A stretch of DNA of 64,000 bases from Taxillus chinensis. Taxonomy: Eukaryota; Streptophyta; Magnoliopsida; Santalales; Loranthaceae. Shown one piece after another: positions 11,100 through 22,395 of this stretch (its first letter is position 1; each line of letters starts with the position of its first letter). The stretch spans positions 3,072,021-3,136,020 of the forward strand of contig CM042087.1 in NCBI GenBank assembly GCA_023512835.1. The letters run 5' to 3'. A program made the position numbers and the translations under genes. The notes beneath the pieces are model-generated. The model had not been told where the DNA came from, did not search any database, and saw only the letters and a program-made list of their open reading frames with translations.

Positions 11100-12690
11100 G
11101 AAGATGCCCGCCCGGTCGAATCTTGTCGCGGATGACCTCACAATCAACGTCCCCCCAGCGATCCTCTATGATCCTGTGCCGCATGTCCGGGACTCGTTAC
11201 AACAACACCGAGGGTCCCTCGCCCCTCGCTGGTCAACATCTCGCAACCTCATCGCCGCTAACCGACCCATCATCTCCCATTCCTTAATGGCGCAATGGGC
11301 CACCACGGCCCTGCTCTTCCTACTCGAGCATCCGCCACCACATTACCCTTCCCAGGGGTGTACATCATATCAAACCGAAACCGTCGTAGGTACTCCACCC
11401 ACCGCCTCGCCTAAGGTTCAGGTCTCTTGTGAAAAGATATATCGCAAGCTCTTGTGGTCCGTATACACCACAAATTTCTCCCAAAGGAGATAACTGTTGC
11501 CCGACTCTTTAAAGCAAAGATCACCGCAGCCCAACTCCAAGTCATGCGTGGGATAGTTCTGCTCATGTGGTCTCAATTGCCAAGATCCATAAGCAATCAC
11601 CGCCGAGTCCGCATCGGCACACAACCAAGTCCCACCCTGGAAGCATCACAATACACCTCGAAAGGCACACCCTCCTGTGGAAGAATCAAGATAGGCCTGA
11701 GGTCAATCGTGCCTTTAACTCCATGAAAGCACTCTCACACGCATCAGACCAAACAAAAGGAACTCCCTTCCTGGTCAGGTGTGTCATAGGAGATGCCAAC
11801 CTGGAAAAATTCTCCACGAACCTCCGATAATAGCCTGCCAAACCAAGGAAGCTACGAATCTCAAACACATTCGTGGGCCTCTTCCACGACATAACCACCT
11901 CGATCTTCTCAGGATCCACTATAATACCCTCCGAAGATACCACATGCCCCAAGAAGTGCACCTGTTGCAACCAGAAGTCACATTTCGTGAACTTCGCGTA
12001 CAACCGATGCTCCCGCAAGGTCTGCAACACAACCTGCAAATGCTCCTCATGCTCCCTCTTGGTCGTTGAATAGACCAAAATATCGTCGATGAAAACCACA
12101 ACGAACATATCTAAATATGGAGCAAATACCTGGTTCATCAATCCCATAAACATTGCTGGAGCATTCGTGAGCCCAAACGGCATCACAAGCCACTCATAGT
12201 GCCCATAACGACAACTGAACGCGGTCTTAGGGATATCTGCCTCCCTAACCCTCAACTGATGGTATCCAAATCTCAAGTCTATCTTGGAAAACCATCTCGC
12301 ACCGCGAAACTGATCGAACAAGTCATCGATCCTTGGCAATGGATACCTGTTCTTCACATTCACCTGGTTCAGCTTCCGGTAGTCTATACACAGCCGAAGT
12401 GAACCATCCGCCTTCTTGGCGAACAACACTGGAGCGCCCCACGGTGAGCTACTCCGCCTGATAAAGCCTCATGCCAATAGGTCATCTATCTGTCTCTTGA
12501 GCTCTCTAAGCTCTGTCGATGCCATCCTGTAGGCCGCTAACTTGATCGGTGTTGTCCCTGGCAACAACTCGATCGAAAACTCTACCTCCCTCACGGGTGG
12601 CAAACTGACCAAGTCCTCGGGAAACACATCCGGGAACTGATCTACAATGGGTGGCAAAACAGCCTTCCCCTCTCTCCTCCCTGTCAACAC
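11100..12690 (-). pseudogene. T1 reverse transcriptase and RNase H, frameshifted
   Basis: A 247-residue open stretch (11686-12429) holds most of [53 protein letters not shown], the catalytic FIDDILVYS and [11 protein letters not shown], then the thumb with [18 protein letters not shown]. Upstream, 12469-12690 gives [16 protein letters not shown] and [11 protein letters not shown] ending at a TGA where the frame should continue. RNase H is damaged: YPTHDLELG and [12 protein letters not shown] are visible at 11418-11624, but the first catalytic Asp region (near 11650) needs a frame change. The linker with YTPGKG lies near 11370. Confidence 0.85.
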
Positions 12691-13094
12691 AACGTCAAGC
12701 TGGCTAACTGGTGGGTCACATCACCCCACCCATGCCTCAAAGGTCCCAACCTGCATGCCTCCTCGGTCCACTCACCCACAAAGACACCCCGCATGCCCTC
12801 TGGTGTGAGGAACATCACACGCCATCGAAAACAATCAATCTTGGCCTCCACGGAGACCAACCAATCCATACCCAGGATAACATCAAAATCATCTAACTCC
12901 ATGATATACAAATCATACAACAGGTTAACACCCCCAAGTGTTACCTGACAAGCACAACAGATAATCTCAAGTATCAGAAGTCCACCCAAAGGTGAAGCAA
13001 CCATTAGAGACTGACTAACTGTCTCCTGGTCTAACTCTAACCCAATCACCGTAGCATACGAAATAAAAGAATGGGTAGCACCAGTATCAATCAA
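12684..13094 (-). pseudogene. T1 aspartic protease
   Basis: 136 open residues beginning MIDTGATHSFISYATVIGLE (the D-T-G-A active site) and containing the family motif FDVILGMDWLVSVEAKIDCF. It would process the polyprotein. The domain looks complete, but it joins neither gag upstream nor RT downstream in one frame. It overlaps the gag-side open stretch by a few bases. Confidence 0.85.
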
Positions 13095-14510
13095 AACTGA
13101 ACGAGATAGTATGAGAAATGATAATGGTACCTCTCACCACCGAAGGTCCTGCTCTGCCTCGTCCACTGGTGGAACCTCGCGCTCTCTTCCTGGTAAGGGC
13201 AAACGTCCTCCCTCGTGGCCCACTGCCACTAGCCTGGCCCATTGGGGCCTTGCCCCACTGATCAACATGACCCTGTGCCTCCCGCTGAGGCTGCTGTACT
13301 GCAGGTCGCATCTGCGTGCTCTGTGCCGGCGGCACTGACCTCTGAGACGGAGCCCCACTCCTCTGTCCCTGCTCTCTCGGACGAGGGCCTACACTGCTGG
13401 TCGAGCTAAGGGTAACACATTCCCTAGCTCCATGCCCTACTTTCCGTATTGGAAACAGGTCATCTTTTTCCTTGGGCGGTCTCTCGAGACATGCCCGGTC
13501 AAACCACAACTCCAACATGTACCTGGCCTCTTCTTGGCCGAACTCTCACGGGGTCCCACCGCCCGACTGGAAACCCTCTCGCACCTGCCTCCTCTCAGGC
13601 CGAACAAAGACCGTTATCCCCACTCTGCCTCTTCTTGCTCGGACCTCGTTGAACCGCCCGGCCTCGGGCTCTCGCCCGATCCTGACCTCGCTCAATAATG
13701 AGCGCCTTGTCGACCGCCTCCCGATACCGGTCAATCGCATCGGTTCATTGTCTTTTCAAAGATGGCCTCAAGCCCTGAATGAAGTCCTGCGTCTTCCGAC
13801 CTTCCTTTTCCCAAGCCTCAAGAGCAAACCGCCCTAAATGCGTGAAAGCTTGCACATACTCACCCACCGTCCTGGCCACCCCTGCTGAAGCTCATAATAC
13901 TCTCTCCGTCGGGCATACTGTATCGAGCTGGGAAAATACTCCCCAAAGAAGCGCTCAACAAACTCTCTCCAACTCATCTGACTGCCATGGATAGCTCTAG
14001 TGGATTCCCACCACCTGCGTGGGATACCCAACAGATAGTGCGTCGCCACGCGCACTCTCTCCTCATCTGGCACCCCGATCATACCAAAGATATCCTCTGT
14101 CCACCTAATCCAGTCCTCGGCTACCTCCGGCCGCGAACCATCCTCAAAAGTCCTGGGTGCATGTTTCAAAAACTGTGCAGCCCAGTCCACTCCTCGTCGT
14201 GCTGGCTCTATCACGACCTCCTGTGCCGGTGCACATCCTGCACCACCCTCGCCTCCTGCTGCTGAGGCTGTGGTGGCTGCTGAGGCTGCTGTTGCCTCTT
14301 TAGCTCATCCACCTCTCTAGCCATATCCCTCATTGAGCCCTGCATACCCTACATGGCCTCCTGCAACTGAATTAACACCTGAGCCAAATTAGGTCCCACA
14401 ACGGGAGCTGATGATCTCTGCTGCGGGCTCTGCTGCCTCTGGTGCCCCGACTCTATCGTGGGCTCCTCTGCCGGGGCCTGGCCTCGGACAGCTCTCCACG
14501 GTGGTGCCAT
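13087..14510 (-). pseudogene. T1 gag, frameshifted
   Basis: The likely start is the Met of MAPPWRAVRGQ near 14510, the eighth codon after an upstream in-frame Met. A Gln/Pro-rich stretch (about 14230-14340) leads into the gag domain at 13834-14214 (WAAQFLKHAPRTFEDGSRP, WIRWTEDIFGMIG, GIPRRWWESTRAIHG, FVERFFGEYFP). The single zinc knuckle near 13440 reads KVGHGAREC, but its first half is out of frame and its second Cys codon appears changed. At least three frame changes. Confidence 0.8.
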
Positions 14511-15004
14511 CACACTGGCCACAACAACAAACAATCAAATGATCAATATTAGCACCTGGCAAGACAAATGACCATCAAAGGCACATTCGACTCGTAGGTT
14601 CTCACCACACGACCCGTAGGTCCATACCATGCATATAGCATCGTGTCACCCCTCAGGGTACACCACATGACCCGTAGGTCCACAACCATGCATATAGCAT
14701 CGTGTCCCCCCATCAGGGTACACCACATCCAGTCCTGGCTCTCACGGCCACGTGCCATCTTGGCACCAAATGCAATCATATCACAAACAAAGAAAATCTA
14801 GTGCCCTATATGCACACAATCATACCACTAGAAATGCACCCCATGTATGCTCCTAGGATGATCTAACTGACACCAAAATAACCTAGAACACATGTAAGGA
14901 CTGCGTTGATTAGGCGCCCTCCCTACAGTTTTCCAAGTCACATGGAATCAATTAACCACCTCCCACTAACCTAGGTCCACTAGAACTTGGCTTTGATACC
15001 AACT
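14511..15004 (-). other. T1 untranslated leader with a 58-bp direct repeat and primer site
   Basis: No gene. Two tandem copies of a 58-60-bp unit lie at 14611-14668 and 14669-14728, each starting GACCCGTAGG and holding GCATATAGCATCGTGT. The primer site at 14989-15001 reads TGGTATCAAAGC on the minus strand, matching tRNA-iMet with one mismatch. Three bases (ACT) separate it from the LTR. Confidence 0.75.
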
Positions 15005-16189
15005 TATCACGCCCCCAAATTCCAGGGAACCTGGAACTAGGAACATGACTTCCCCTTGCCCGCACCCGAAGGGTCAAGGGGTTGGTGACTAGCACCAATA
15101 GAGACTACACCGCGGGTGCTATCTAAAATATGCAACCCTGTACAGTCATACATCAAGGGTAATCCCGTACTTTCCCATACATCATCATGCATACAATAAA
15201 TCAAACGATCATACAGACATCACATTACAAACAGTATGCAAATATAACGTCGACGGACTCATGTCCGGGATACAAACATAATACAATACACAATACGAAT
15301 ACGAGCCTATATCATACATCGAGTAGTGGGCACGTCGTCCTGGAAGAAAGTCCTCCACTAGTCTCGGGTTACACCTGAAAAAAAGGTAAACAACAAGTAG
15401 GGGTGAGCGACAAGCTCGTAGGTGACCCCAACACTCCACATCATGCGGACATACAAGTCTATACTACATGCTCGTGTACTCGTGCCTTGTGTAGTGTGCA
15501 CAATCATCGGGACTCGGTCCGCAAACAAACATCGGACCTAGCCTGCCCACACAGACAGCTTGTCCACGATCCTCAACAGGATCCTAGCTCGGGGCACTCA
15601 ACCCCTACCCACTACTGCTATATGCCCGGACACAGTCGCCACACCGGCCTGCCATCGGTACATATGCCTGCCATGTCAAGCACATAGCACCATCGGTGCA
15701 TCACGGTGAGAACCCAGACAAGTCACGGAATCCATGCCCCAATACCTCACACCAACATACTAACATTAGTATGGCATGTCATTCTCGACATTTCCTTTGG
15801 AACTGTAGCCAGTCTTCACAAGTAAATCCTCAATCCTTGATTTATGAAGGAAGTACCCATAGCAGCTATTTTCTTGAAATCAAAAGTCCCGGCATTGGGT
15901 TCCCATATCATAAATAAGATAATCTGATTTTTGGGGATTTTTCTGAGATGTCTAACCCCACTTTCCAAAAATTCACCACTACGAACTTTTGGGTTTTTCC
16001 GGGATTTTACACTAAATCCCAATTTTCACATTTTGAAAGAGTGGGAATTAATTTTTCTAGTATTTTTCTTTGAATCCAAATGGGGGGTATTTCGTTATTT
16101 ACATTGTAACTTAAGCATAATACTTAGGCATAATAGTTTACAATGTAAATGTCCAGTGCAGTGCAGTTGCACTGCTGCGGAACATTGTT

Positions 16190-16556
16190 GCGGATTGAAG
16201 CTGCGGATCACTGCTGCGGATTTGATGCTACGGATTTGATGCTGCGGAGCGATGCTACGGACTGATGCTACGGATCCGGATTACTCCTCCGGACTACTGA
16301 TCCGAACTAACTACTCTGGACTAATGATCTGGACTACTCCTCCGGACTACTGATCCGGACTAACTCCTCCGGACTACTGATCCGGACTAACTCCTCCGGA
16401 CTACTGATCCGGACTAACTCCTCCGGACTACTGATCCGGACTAACTCCTCCGGACTACTGATCCGGACTACTCCTCCGGACTACTGATCCGGACTAACTC
16501 CTCCGGACTACTGATCTGGACTAACTCCTCCAGACTACTGATCCGGACTAACTACG
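16190..16556. repeat. 27-bp minisatellite, about 9 units, with TCCGGA dyads
   Basis: From about 16300 the unit CTCCTCCGGACTACTGATCC plus GGACTAA repeats nearly perfectly, with a few shortened (24-bp) or mutated units. A degenerate GATGCTGCGGA-type array (16190-16270) precedes it. Each unit carries TCCGGA twice, 7 bases apart, so single-stranded copies could form short hairpins. There are no unique spacers, so this is not a CRISPR-like array. Confidence 0.9.
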
Positions 16557-16983
16557 AACTTCGACCCTGCAGTTCGCCCAGGGTACTGTTCATCGTCGTT
16601 TTTGGCCTGTTCTTCGTCTGGAAGCAACCCAGTGAGCCCCAGACGCTCATAAACACATGTTTTACGCAATAAACTGCAATATTTACCTCAAAACGCGTCC
16701 TAAACGCCTCTAATTTGCACGATAACAGTGAAATACACACAAATCATATATTCATCTAGATCTAAATCTAGACCTCCATGGTTGACTTCTCAACCCTCAT
16801 AAAATACACACTCATACAACCACAGATCACATATTCAAAGATAGGATCGAGATAAGACAGTTAAGGACACCTACCTGGAAAGGTTTATTGCGATCCACGA
16901 GCTCCAATCGCCCCAAAATCGCCAAGAAAGCTCTTCACGCTCTTCACCTTCTCTCTCTCTCTCTTGCTCAAACACGCACGCAC

Positions 16984-17082
16984 CAATAATTGGCAATTAA
17001 AGAGATTGGCAGTTCTTAATTATATATATACCGTTGCCAATAATTGGCCTCCCAACAATAATTGACCCAAACGCAATAATTG
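16984..17082 (-). promoter_or_regulatory. U3 promoter of LTR-d: TATA-like run and four CAATAATTG sites
   Basis: A TATATATATA run at 17021-17030 is the best TATA candidate. CAATAATTG occurs at 16984-16992, 17038-17046, 17056-17064 and 17074-17082; the last three are exactly 18 bp apart. This 9-mer is the pseudopalindrome known to be bound by plant HD-Zip I factors; binding here is inferred. Confidence 0.5.
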
Positions 17083-17365
17083 ACCTCCCGAGGTCATGAA
17101 CTCCAAATTGAGTCAAATTACTGTCAAAACGCTCGAAATGACGAGCACAACACTGTTCAGATATTATCACACTCAAATGACTGCTCAAATGCAAAGTCAA
17201 CCAATAAACCCTGACAAGTCAACAATTGGGTCAAACGGGGGCCCGACTCGAAATCAGGCCCAAGTACAGTCAAAATGCTCACATCGACGGCTACACTACC
17301 ATCCAGATAGTTACATTCCCATAGAATGACTATCTCTCAAAACTACCCAAATATGAGTCTTTACA

Positions 17366-19445
17366 TAGTGAGGTTAGTTTCAGCCAGATGTGCCGTTTAT
17401 TATCCTACTTTGCATGAGTTTTATCATTCCATTTACTTAAATGAGGAGGAGGATGCGATTCTAGGGCAGGTGCAGGGGGTGTATATTCGTATCACACCTG
17501 AGACAATTAAGAAGACCTTTAACCTTCCTATACCTACTAATCACTTCCCTCACCTGACCTTAGGGGAGTATGGTACTGCCTTAAATTATGCCAAACGTTC
17601 TGAGAGGAGGAGGCAGTTTACTAAAAATGGCTTTGTGGGAAAATTTAAATGTTTAGCTCATCTAGTAGGAAAGTGCCTGCTATTGCAAACTAGTGGAAAG
17701 GATGGTGTGCCTATGACCCATCTTGCATTCATGTATAGTATTGACCATATGTTAGATGTGGACTGGGCTGCTGCTATTTTCAATTGGTGGAAGAAAAACT
17801 TGACAAAGAGGGTATATGGCAGAATAGTATGTGTTATTTTTCAGAGCCAGCATGCTCAGCATTTTGCCCATTTAGATAGCACCCCATTTCCCTCTCAATG
17901 GATTTTGAGAGTACTGCAACCAGAAGGAGGCTTAGGGGTAAGCTCTAGAGGCAATTGGGGAAATCTTCCTCGAGCTGAACCATATGGAGCGGCCTACTGA
18001 GTTTGCTACGCGAGACACCTCCACTCCATTAGATGAAAGGAAACAAACCCTATTCAGGCTTACTACCATGTATATGCAGTATAATGTGCACAAGGAAGAT
18101 GTGTTTAACTTCTTTCAAGGTATCAGTGGCCAGGTGGTAAGTGAGGTAGAAGTTATCAATTGGGCATTTACAAATGGACATATCTAGAGTGCTCAGTTTG
18201 AAGAGTTAATGGTACTTGTCTCTCAAGACCAGCACGCTACTTCTAGACCGTCAGCCAAAGCATGGGAAGCCCCTGAAGCCCCTGCTACTGCATCTACTGA
18301 AGCATGGAGAAAAGAAACACAAGAGCTCAGGGAGGCAAATGCTAGAACCCAATACGAAGTTGAAGCATTAAGGAAGAATAACAAGGACGTCAAGGGCCTC
18401 CTAGGAAAAATTTGGAAGGCCTTGAGCAAGAAGAAAGCATCCAAACACTCTCCCGTAGTGGAGATATCTGAAGAAGACTTACCTTTAGTTCATGAAGACT
18501 CTTCTCATGCCCAGGAAGACCCACCACAACCAGAAACTTCAGCAGGGCAAGCTTATTATCCAGAGGAGGCAGAGCCAGAAGCAGGGCATTCACCTTTTCA
18601 GCCCTTTATGGATCCTACTTATTCTCAGGCTATTGTGCCTATGGTGCTTCCTGTCTTATGGGGGACATACATTCCTGCTGCACCTCAAGACCTGCTTGGA
18701 GAGCCTATACATTTAACCATAGATCCAGCCCTATCATCTACTGAGAGTCAAGCAGCATTTGAGAACTTCATTAACTCACAGGTGTTAAGGGCTCACTTTG
18801 CAAGGGATATGGACCTCTTCACCTCGTTTGTCCTTCAACGGATCTTAGGTGATGAATATCTATACACAGATGAGGTGGACTTATTTTGCAGGACTATGCA
18901 TTTTGTAGTGGAGGCTGAGCCTCATAACTACCCATTATACCTCTATTATGCTGTGTGAGCTTCATGAACAACCTTTGTCTAAAAGTGTGTGGCGCCAGCG
19001 TATAAATGGTCAGAATGAAGGGCACCGTCCTTGGCATGGTATGCACGAGGTGTTGATCCCTGTGCACATTGATCGTCACTATGTCTTGGTGCGTGTGGAT
19101 TTGAGTGCAGGGCATACAGTGCTTTATGATCCAAGCCAAGGCAAAGGGTTCACCAGAAGAAAGAGACGGCTTGTTCATGGGCTCATAAAAAGAATCAAGG
19201 ATGCGATGAAAAAAGAAGGATTGCTGCAGGACAAGCTCTCTCTTATTCACCTCAACGAAATGGAACTCCCTCAACAGCCTGACCAATTCATCTGTGGGAT
19301 TTTTGTTTGCTACTATATGATGGCTATTTTGCAACTGAGGCAAAATTGGGAGATACGCGGAGAAACCTCAGCTGATTTTGTTACTCGTGCACGTCGAATG
19401 GTGGCTAATGTTATCTACTACTACAGCTTGCCAACTGAGAGGTAA
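17366..19445 (+). pseudogene. C2 third ORF: plant transposon protein with Ulp1-like (C48) protease C-terminus
   Basis: About 690 residues in four frame pieces: 17366-18000, 17984-18187, 18209-18958 and 18948-19445. The N-terminal half (VYYPTLHEFYHSIYLNEEED, RRRQFTKNGFVGKFKCLAHL, YSIDHMLDVDWAAAIFNWWK, FNFFQGISGQVVSEVEVINW) resembles plant transposon-type proteins; I do not assign a function. A charged, probably coiled segment follows (TEAWRKETQELREANARTQ). The C-terminal part has ArgHisTyr (His at 19077), TyrAspProSer (Asp at 19128) and QPDQFICG (Cys at 19293). His to Asp is 17 residues and Gln to Cys is 6, as in yeast Ulp1. Breaks: frame changes near 17990 and 18950, and a TAG at about 18187. 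The start is lost to T1. Confidence 0.75.
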
Positions 19446-20419
19446 GTATTTTCCTACTCCCTATTTCATGCCATGAGGACATAGCATATTTTAAGTGTGG
19501 TGTATTGGGGAGTGACTTGAGCCACTTGCTTGTCTTTTATGTTGTGTGATTGCATGTAAAAAAAAACTTTTTGCATGATTGTTTGAGTTGCTTGCTTGAG
19601 TGATTTGCATGTGGAGACATGGATATTAAGTATGCAACTTTGGCCTAAAAATTTTACTTTTTGTGCCACATTAGTATCATGTTGTGATAAGAGTGTTAAA
19701 GTAGTTAAAATGTGCTCTGATTTGGTTTAATCATGTCCTTATCTTTTGAATGATATCACCATGTTTTTGGAGCTGAAGTTTGAATATTAGCTAAGCATAA
19801 CATGCTAAGATAGACCTTAGTGACCCTTAAAGTTGAGTGACAAAGAAAATAAAAAGAAAACATGAGAAAAGCTTCTTTTTAGCCCTTGAGTGACATTTAT
19901 GGTTTATAGGTAATAGTTTGATTTGATACTCCTCTCTGCTTTCAACATTAGTTATTTAATGGTAGGAGTCAAGTAAGCATGTGATTACTTATTAGTGCTC
20001 AGTGTTTGGTGTGTAGTTAGGGTGCAAGGCCTCTAAGTTACTTTGACTGTCTATGCATCCTTTTCTTTATTTTGTGGTGTTGGAAAACAAAAGAAAGGCT
20101 GTGATGCACATTGTGAAAAGGGTATGCATTAGAAAAATCCAGCCTTCCTATGTGTTTGTAAGTATTGTTATTTCATTGCAGCAAAAAAAAGAGAGAGTGA
20201 ATAATCCATCAAGGGAGAGCATAAAATGCAACCTTGTAAGGTTATTACTTAAAAAAAAAGAAAAAAAAGAGAGAGAAATTCAAAATAAAAGCCACAATGG
20301 CTTGATGTTCATATGAGTAATTAGTTAGTTTTGTAGCCACAATGGCTGAGTTTTGTTTGTTTTGAGAGTGTTGAGCTCAAGTCTTAGGCTCAAGGTATGT
20401 TTTACTAGTCATTAGAGTA
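19446..20419 (+). other. C2 3' noncoding region with the conserved 55-bp block
   Basis: No gene. Positions 20195-20249 are identical by eye to 51012-51066 in C and to 24602-24656 (reverse) in B. The block ends in the dyad AACCTT-GT-AAGGTT. It is followed by an A-rich run and by two GCCACAATGGC dyads (near 20291 and 20336). A CAAGTGTGG-like tract does not survive before the E insertion at 20420. Confidence 0.7.
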
Positions 20420-20939
20420 TGTTAGACCCCATTTTGTCCGGGTTGGACATACTAACCCCATTTTGATATACCTTTTTGCCCATGCCATATACCTTGATGA
20501 ACAGGTCCACATGATCCCATACTTCTAAGGAATGGTTTACCCCAATTTGCACGGGATGGATACAATTGACACCGATGGGGGAGTCCAAAATAATGATTTC
20601 TACTACAAGTCCTTGAAGCGCCCCAAGACCAACACCAGGTGATGGAGGATGAAAATTGGAGACCAACGCACTTGACCGAGCTCAAATTGGACTTAAAATG
20701 AAGAAGTTATGGCCAAAACAATTTTCGTCAGAAAAAGTCAAAACATGGCAAAAGACGGTCAATGCCCCTGGTCAAATCGCCCGAAAAAGTGGCCATGCAA
20801 AATTCTTCAAAGCGTCAATATAGGCGAATACGGATCTCCCCAAACAATCCCTGGAAAGTTATCCATTTTTGCATTTTAAGTGAAGGGTAAGAAGGTAATT
20901 AAAAGTAAAAAAAAAACTTCGGGGTTGACCATTGACCAT
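20420..20939 (+). repeat. E 5' LTR, first piece
   Basis: Begins TGTTAGACCCCATTTTG, where the C2 3' region stops aligning with C and B. It ends in TTGACCATTGACCAT at the insertion point of C. The continuing sequence at 53262 begins GACCATTGACCGTTGACC, which extends the same repeat type across the removed element. No gene is present; the open frame at 20412-20666 has no recognisable domain. Confidence 0.7.
20934..20939. other. Target duplication of element C (left copy GACCAT; right copy 53262-53267)
   Basis: GACCAT lies immediately before the C 5' LTR and immediately after the C 3' LTR. Because the target is itself a TTGACCA repeat, the true duplication could be 5 bp (GACCA) with the LTR starting one base earlier. 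Confidence 0.65.
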
Positions 20940-21197
20940 TGATAATGTGCATTTATGCCATTATCCTAGGCCTTATTTAGGGTGTTTTAGAGTATGTTTT
21001 GTACCTATTTGCATGACATTTTACACATATTTGCTCTAACCCCTAGGAAGATCCTGTTTGGTGTATAGTGGTACTTTTTGAGTGTTTTTGGCAGGTTTTG
21101 GAGCAACTTTTTCCCACACACCTTCGCTAGATCACTCCATACACTCAAGAGGAAGCTATAGGAAGAAGATGGAAGCAAAATGAAGGCAAAATCAAGG

Positions 21198-21555
21198 TGC
21201 ACGTGAAAAGGCTTTCTCACGTGCATTATCACGTGCAAGGATTTTATTGCATGGATGCCTTCTACAACTCAATAGGAAGCTTTGGAGCAAATTTGAGTAG
21301 AATTGGAGCAAAGGGTCTTCTCACGTTCATTCTCACGTGCAGGCATTTTTTAGCTCCAAATGATATGTTTTGTTGTTTTAATCATTTTCCTCTAAAGAAC
21401 TGGGGCCAAATTTGGAGTAGTTTGAGTTTTATTGCGCCTAGAATGTCGAATAGTGTCATTAACCAAAACGACGTCGTTTTGGCTGTGACCACATTTATAA
21501 TTGGGGCACACCTTTTGTAACCCTAATTTGGCCCACTAAATCCTATAAATAGGGG
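21198..21555 (+). promoter_or_regulatory. U3 promoter of the C 5' LTR
   Basis: In order: CACGTG sites with facing arms (21198-21240, and TCACGTTC...CACGTGC at 21320-21343), a perfect 20-bp palindrome CCAAAACGACGTCGTTTTGG (21463-21482), and a TATA box CTATAAATAGGGG (21543-21555). The spacing order (CACGTG array, GACGTC palindrome, TATA) is the same as in LTR-b/c and the B LTR. Confidence 0.6.
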
Positions 21556-22390
21556 TCTTTGGAGGCATTGTAAATCATCTTGAGTGGGAGAATCTGATCT
21601 GAGTTCTGAAAAGAGTTGTAGCCGTTGCTAAAATATCGGATTGTCCTTGGCAAGGAGTGATTTTGGGCAGCAGACGCCGGAGTCTTTGGAGGCTGGAGTC
21701 CTGGTTCATCTTGGGGTCTTCCTTTATTGTCCTGGTACTGTAATCATGTTCTTTTTTGTAATTGTTATTGCTTTTGTCATGATTATGGAGTAGTTTTGTT
21801 AGTCTAGGGGAGCAATGTAGCCCCCAATAAATTGTATTCAGTTTGGTTATGGTTGTTCAATAAAATAGAATTCAGTTCTTGTTTAATTCACTTGCTTGTA
21901 TGGAAATGCCTAGTTTATGCATAATTAGGTAATCTTAGCCCTTGTCTAGGGTGGAACACTAGTGAATTAGATTTAATATTGCATGATGGACCAAGTCTGC
22001 AACTATTAGATTGTTTATCTACCTTGATCACTTTTATTCACATCGACCAAATGGGATAAAAGCCTTAAATCTATATTAGCATGGACCAAATGTAAGATAG
22101 GTAGGAGATAATCAACATGAACATGAACTAGAACATAAATCAAGAACAAGAGCCATAACCAGACTATTACAATCGATTGGGTGGTAAACATTGTGACCCT
22201 AGATCCTTAATCACTGGAATTTATATACCAACAACTTGCCAACATTCTGATTTAATCTCTTTTCGTTCAAACTATTTGTACAACAAAAATCAATTGTCCA
22301 GACATAAAATCAACTTATTAGCTTAGTGCTTAGTGCTTACTACTTAACAGCATTAGCTACCTCCCTGTGGGTTCGACAACCGGAGTCTTA

Positions 22391-22395
22391 ATACT
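22391..22395. other. Target duplication of element B (left copy ATACT; right copy 35757-35761)
   Basis: ATACT is found directly outside both LTRs of B. The uninterrupted site, with a single ATACT followed by CCATTTTATTACTTG, is present in the 3' LTR of C near 53187-53200, which proves the insertion. Confidence 0.95.

Larger units (their letters stand above)
9718..17365 (-). mobile_element. Element T1: Tekay/Del-like Ty3/gypsy chromovirus
   Basis: Minus-strand order: 5' LTR (15005-17365), iMet-type primer site (14989-15001), gag, protease, RT, RNase H, integrase with chromodomain-like tail, polypurine tract (9749-9761) and the terminal 31 bp of the 3' LTR (9718-9748). The rest of the 3' LTR should lie beyond T2, outside the window because of the duplication. 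T1 interrupts the third ORF of C2 at 17365/17366. It is related to T2 but clearly a different family: the LTRs share only their ends and scattered blocks. Confidence 0.75.
15005..17365 (-). repeat. T1 5' LTR (LTR-d)
   Basis: About 2361 bp. The inner end reads TATCACGCCCCC, so the canonical TG has become TA; the outer end is TCTTTACA. The first 120 bp align with LTR-c (shared CCCGCACCCGAAGGG and AAGGGGTTGGTG). A minus-strand TATA-like run at 17018-17030 puts U3 at only about 340 bp, so R-U5 is roughly 2 kb. It contains a 27-bp minisatellite (16300-16556) and four CAATAATTG sites. The outer end is placed where the sequence starts to align with the third ORF of element C. Confidence 0.75.
17366..20419 (+). 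mobile_element. Element C2: remnant of an Athila-like element (third ORF and 3' region only)
   Basis: The oldest layer visible. Its left side is cut by T1 at 17365 and its right side by E at 20420. Sequence from 17366 aligns with 48181 onward in C, and the downstream noncoding part aligns with C and B, including the 55-bp block. No LTR, gag or pol of this copy is in the window. Confidence 0.75.
20940..22395 (+). repeat. C 5' LTR, first piece (1456 bp)
   Basis: Begins TGATAATGTGCATTTATGCC and aligns throughout with the 3' LTR at 51735 onward. Interrupted after ATACT (22391-22395) by element B. The second piece resumes at 35762. Together the pieces are about 1525 bp, against 1527 bp for the 3' LTR. 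Differences are scattered and include a short deletion near 21312 that removed one CACGTG present in the 3' copy. Confidence 0.9.

Noticed and set aside
16300..16556. CRISPR-like regular array
   Set aside because: The units are contiguous with no unique spacers, and the host is a plant. It is a minisatellite.
1..17365. Reading T1 and T2 as one tandem LTR-internal-LTR-internal-LTR array made by LTR unequal crossing over
   Set aside because: T1 and T2 have different LTR families and proteins, and the extra 31 bp plus a separate polypurine tract next to T1 fit insertion of T2 into the T1 LTR better. It remains possible that the 31 bp are a local duplication.
21005..21520. Open frames inside the C LTR (77 and 107 residues), repeated at 51800-52324
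   Set aside because: Present in both LTRs simply because the LTR is duplicated; they overlap the promoter elements and show no domain.
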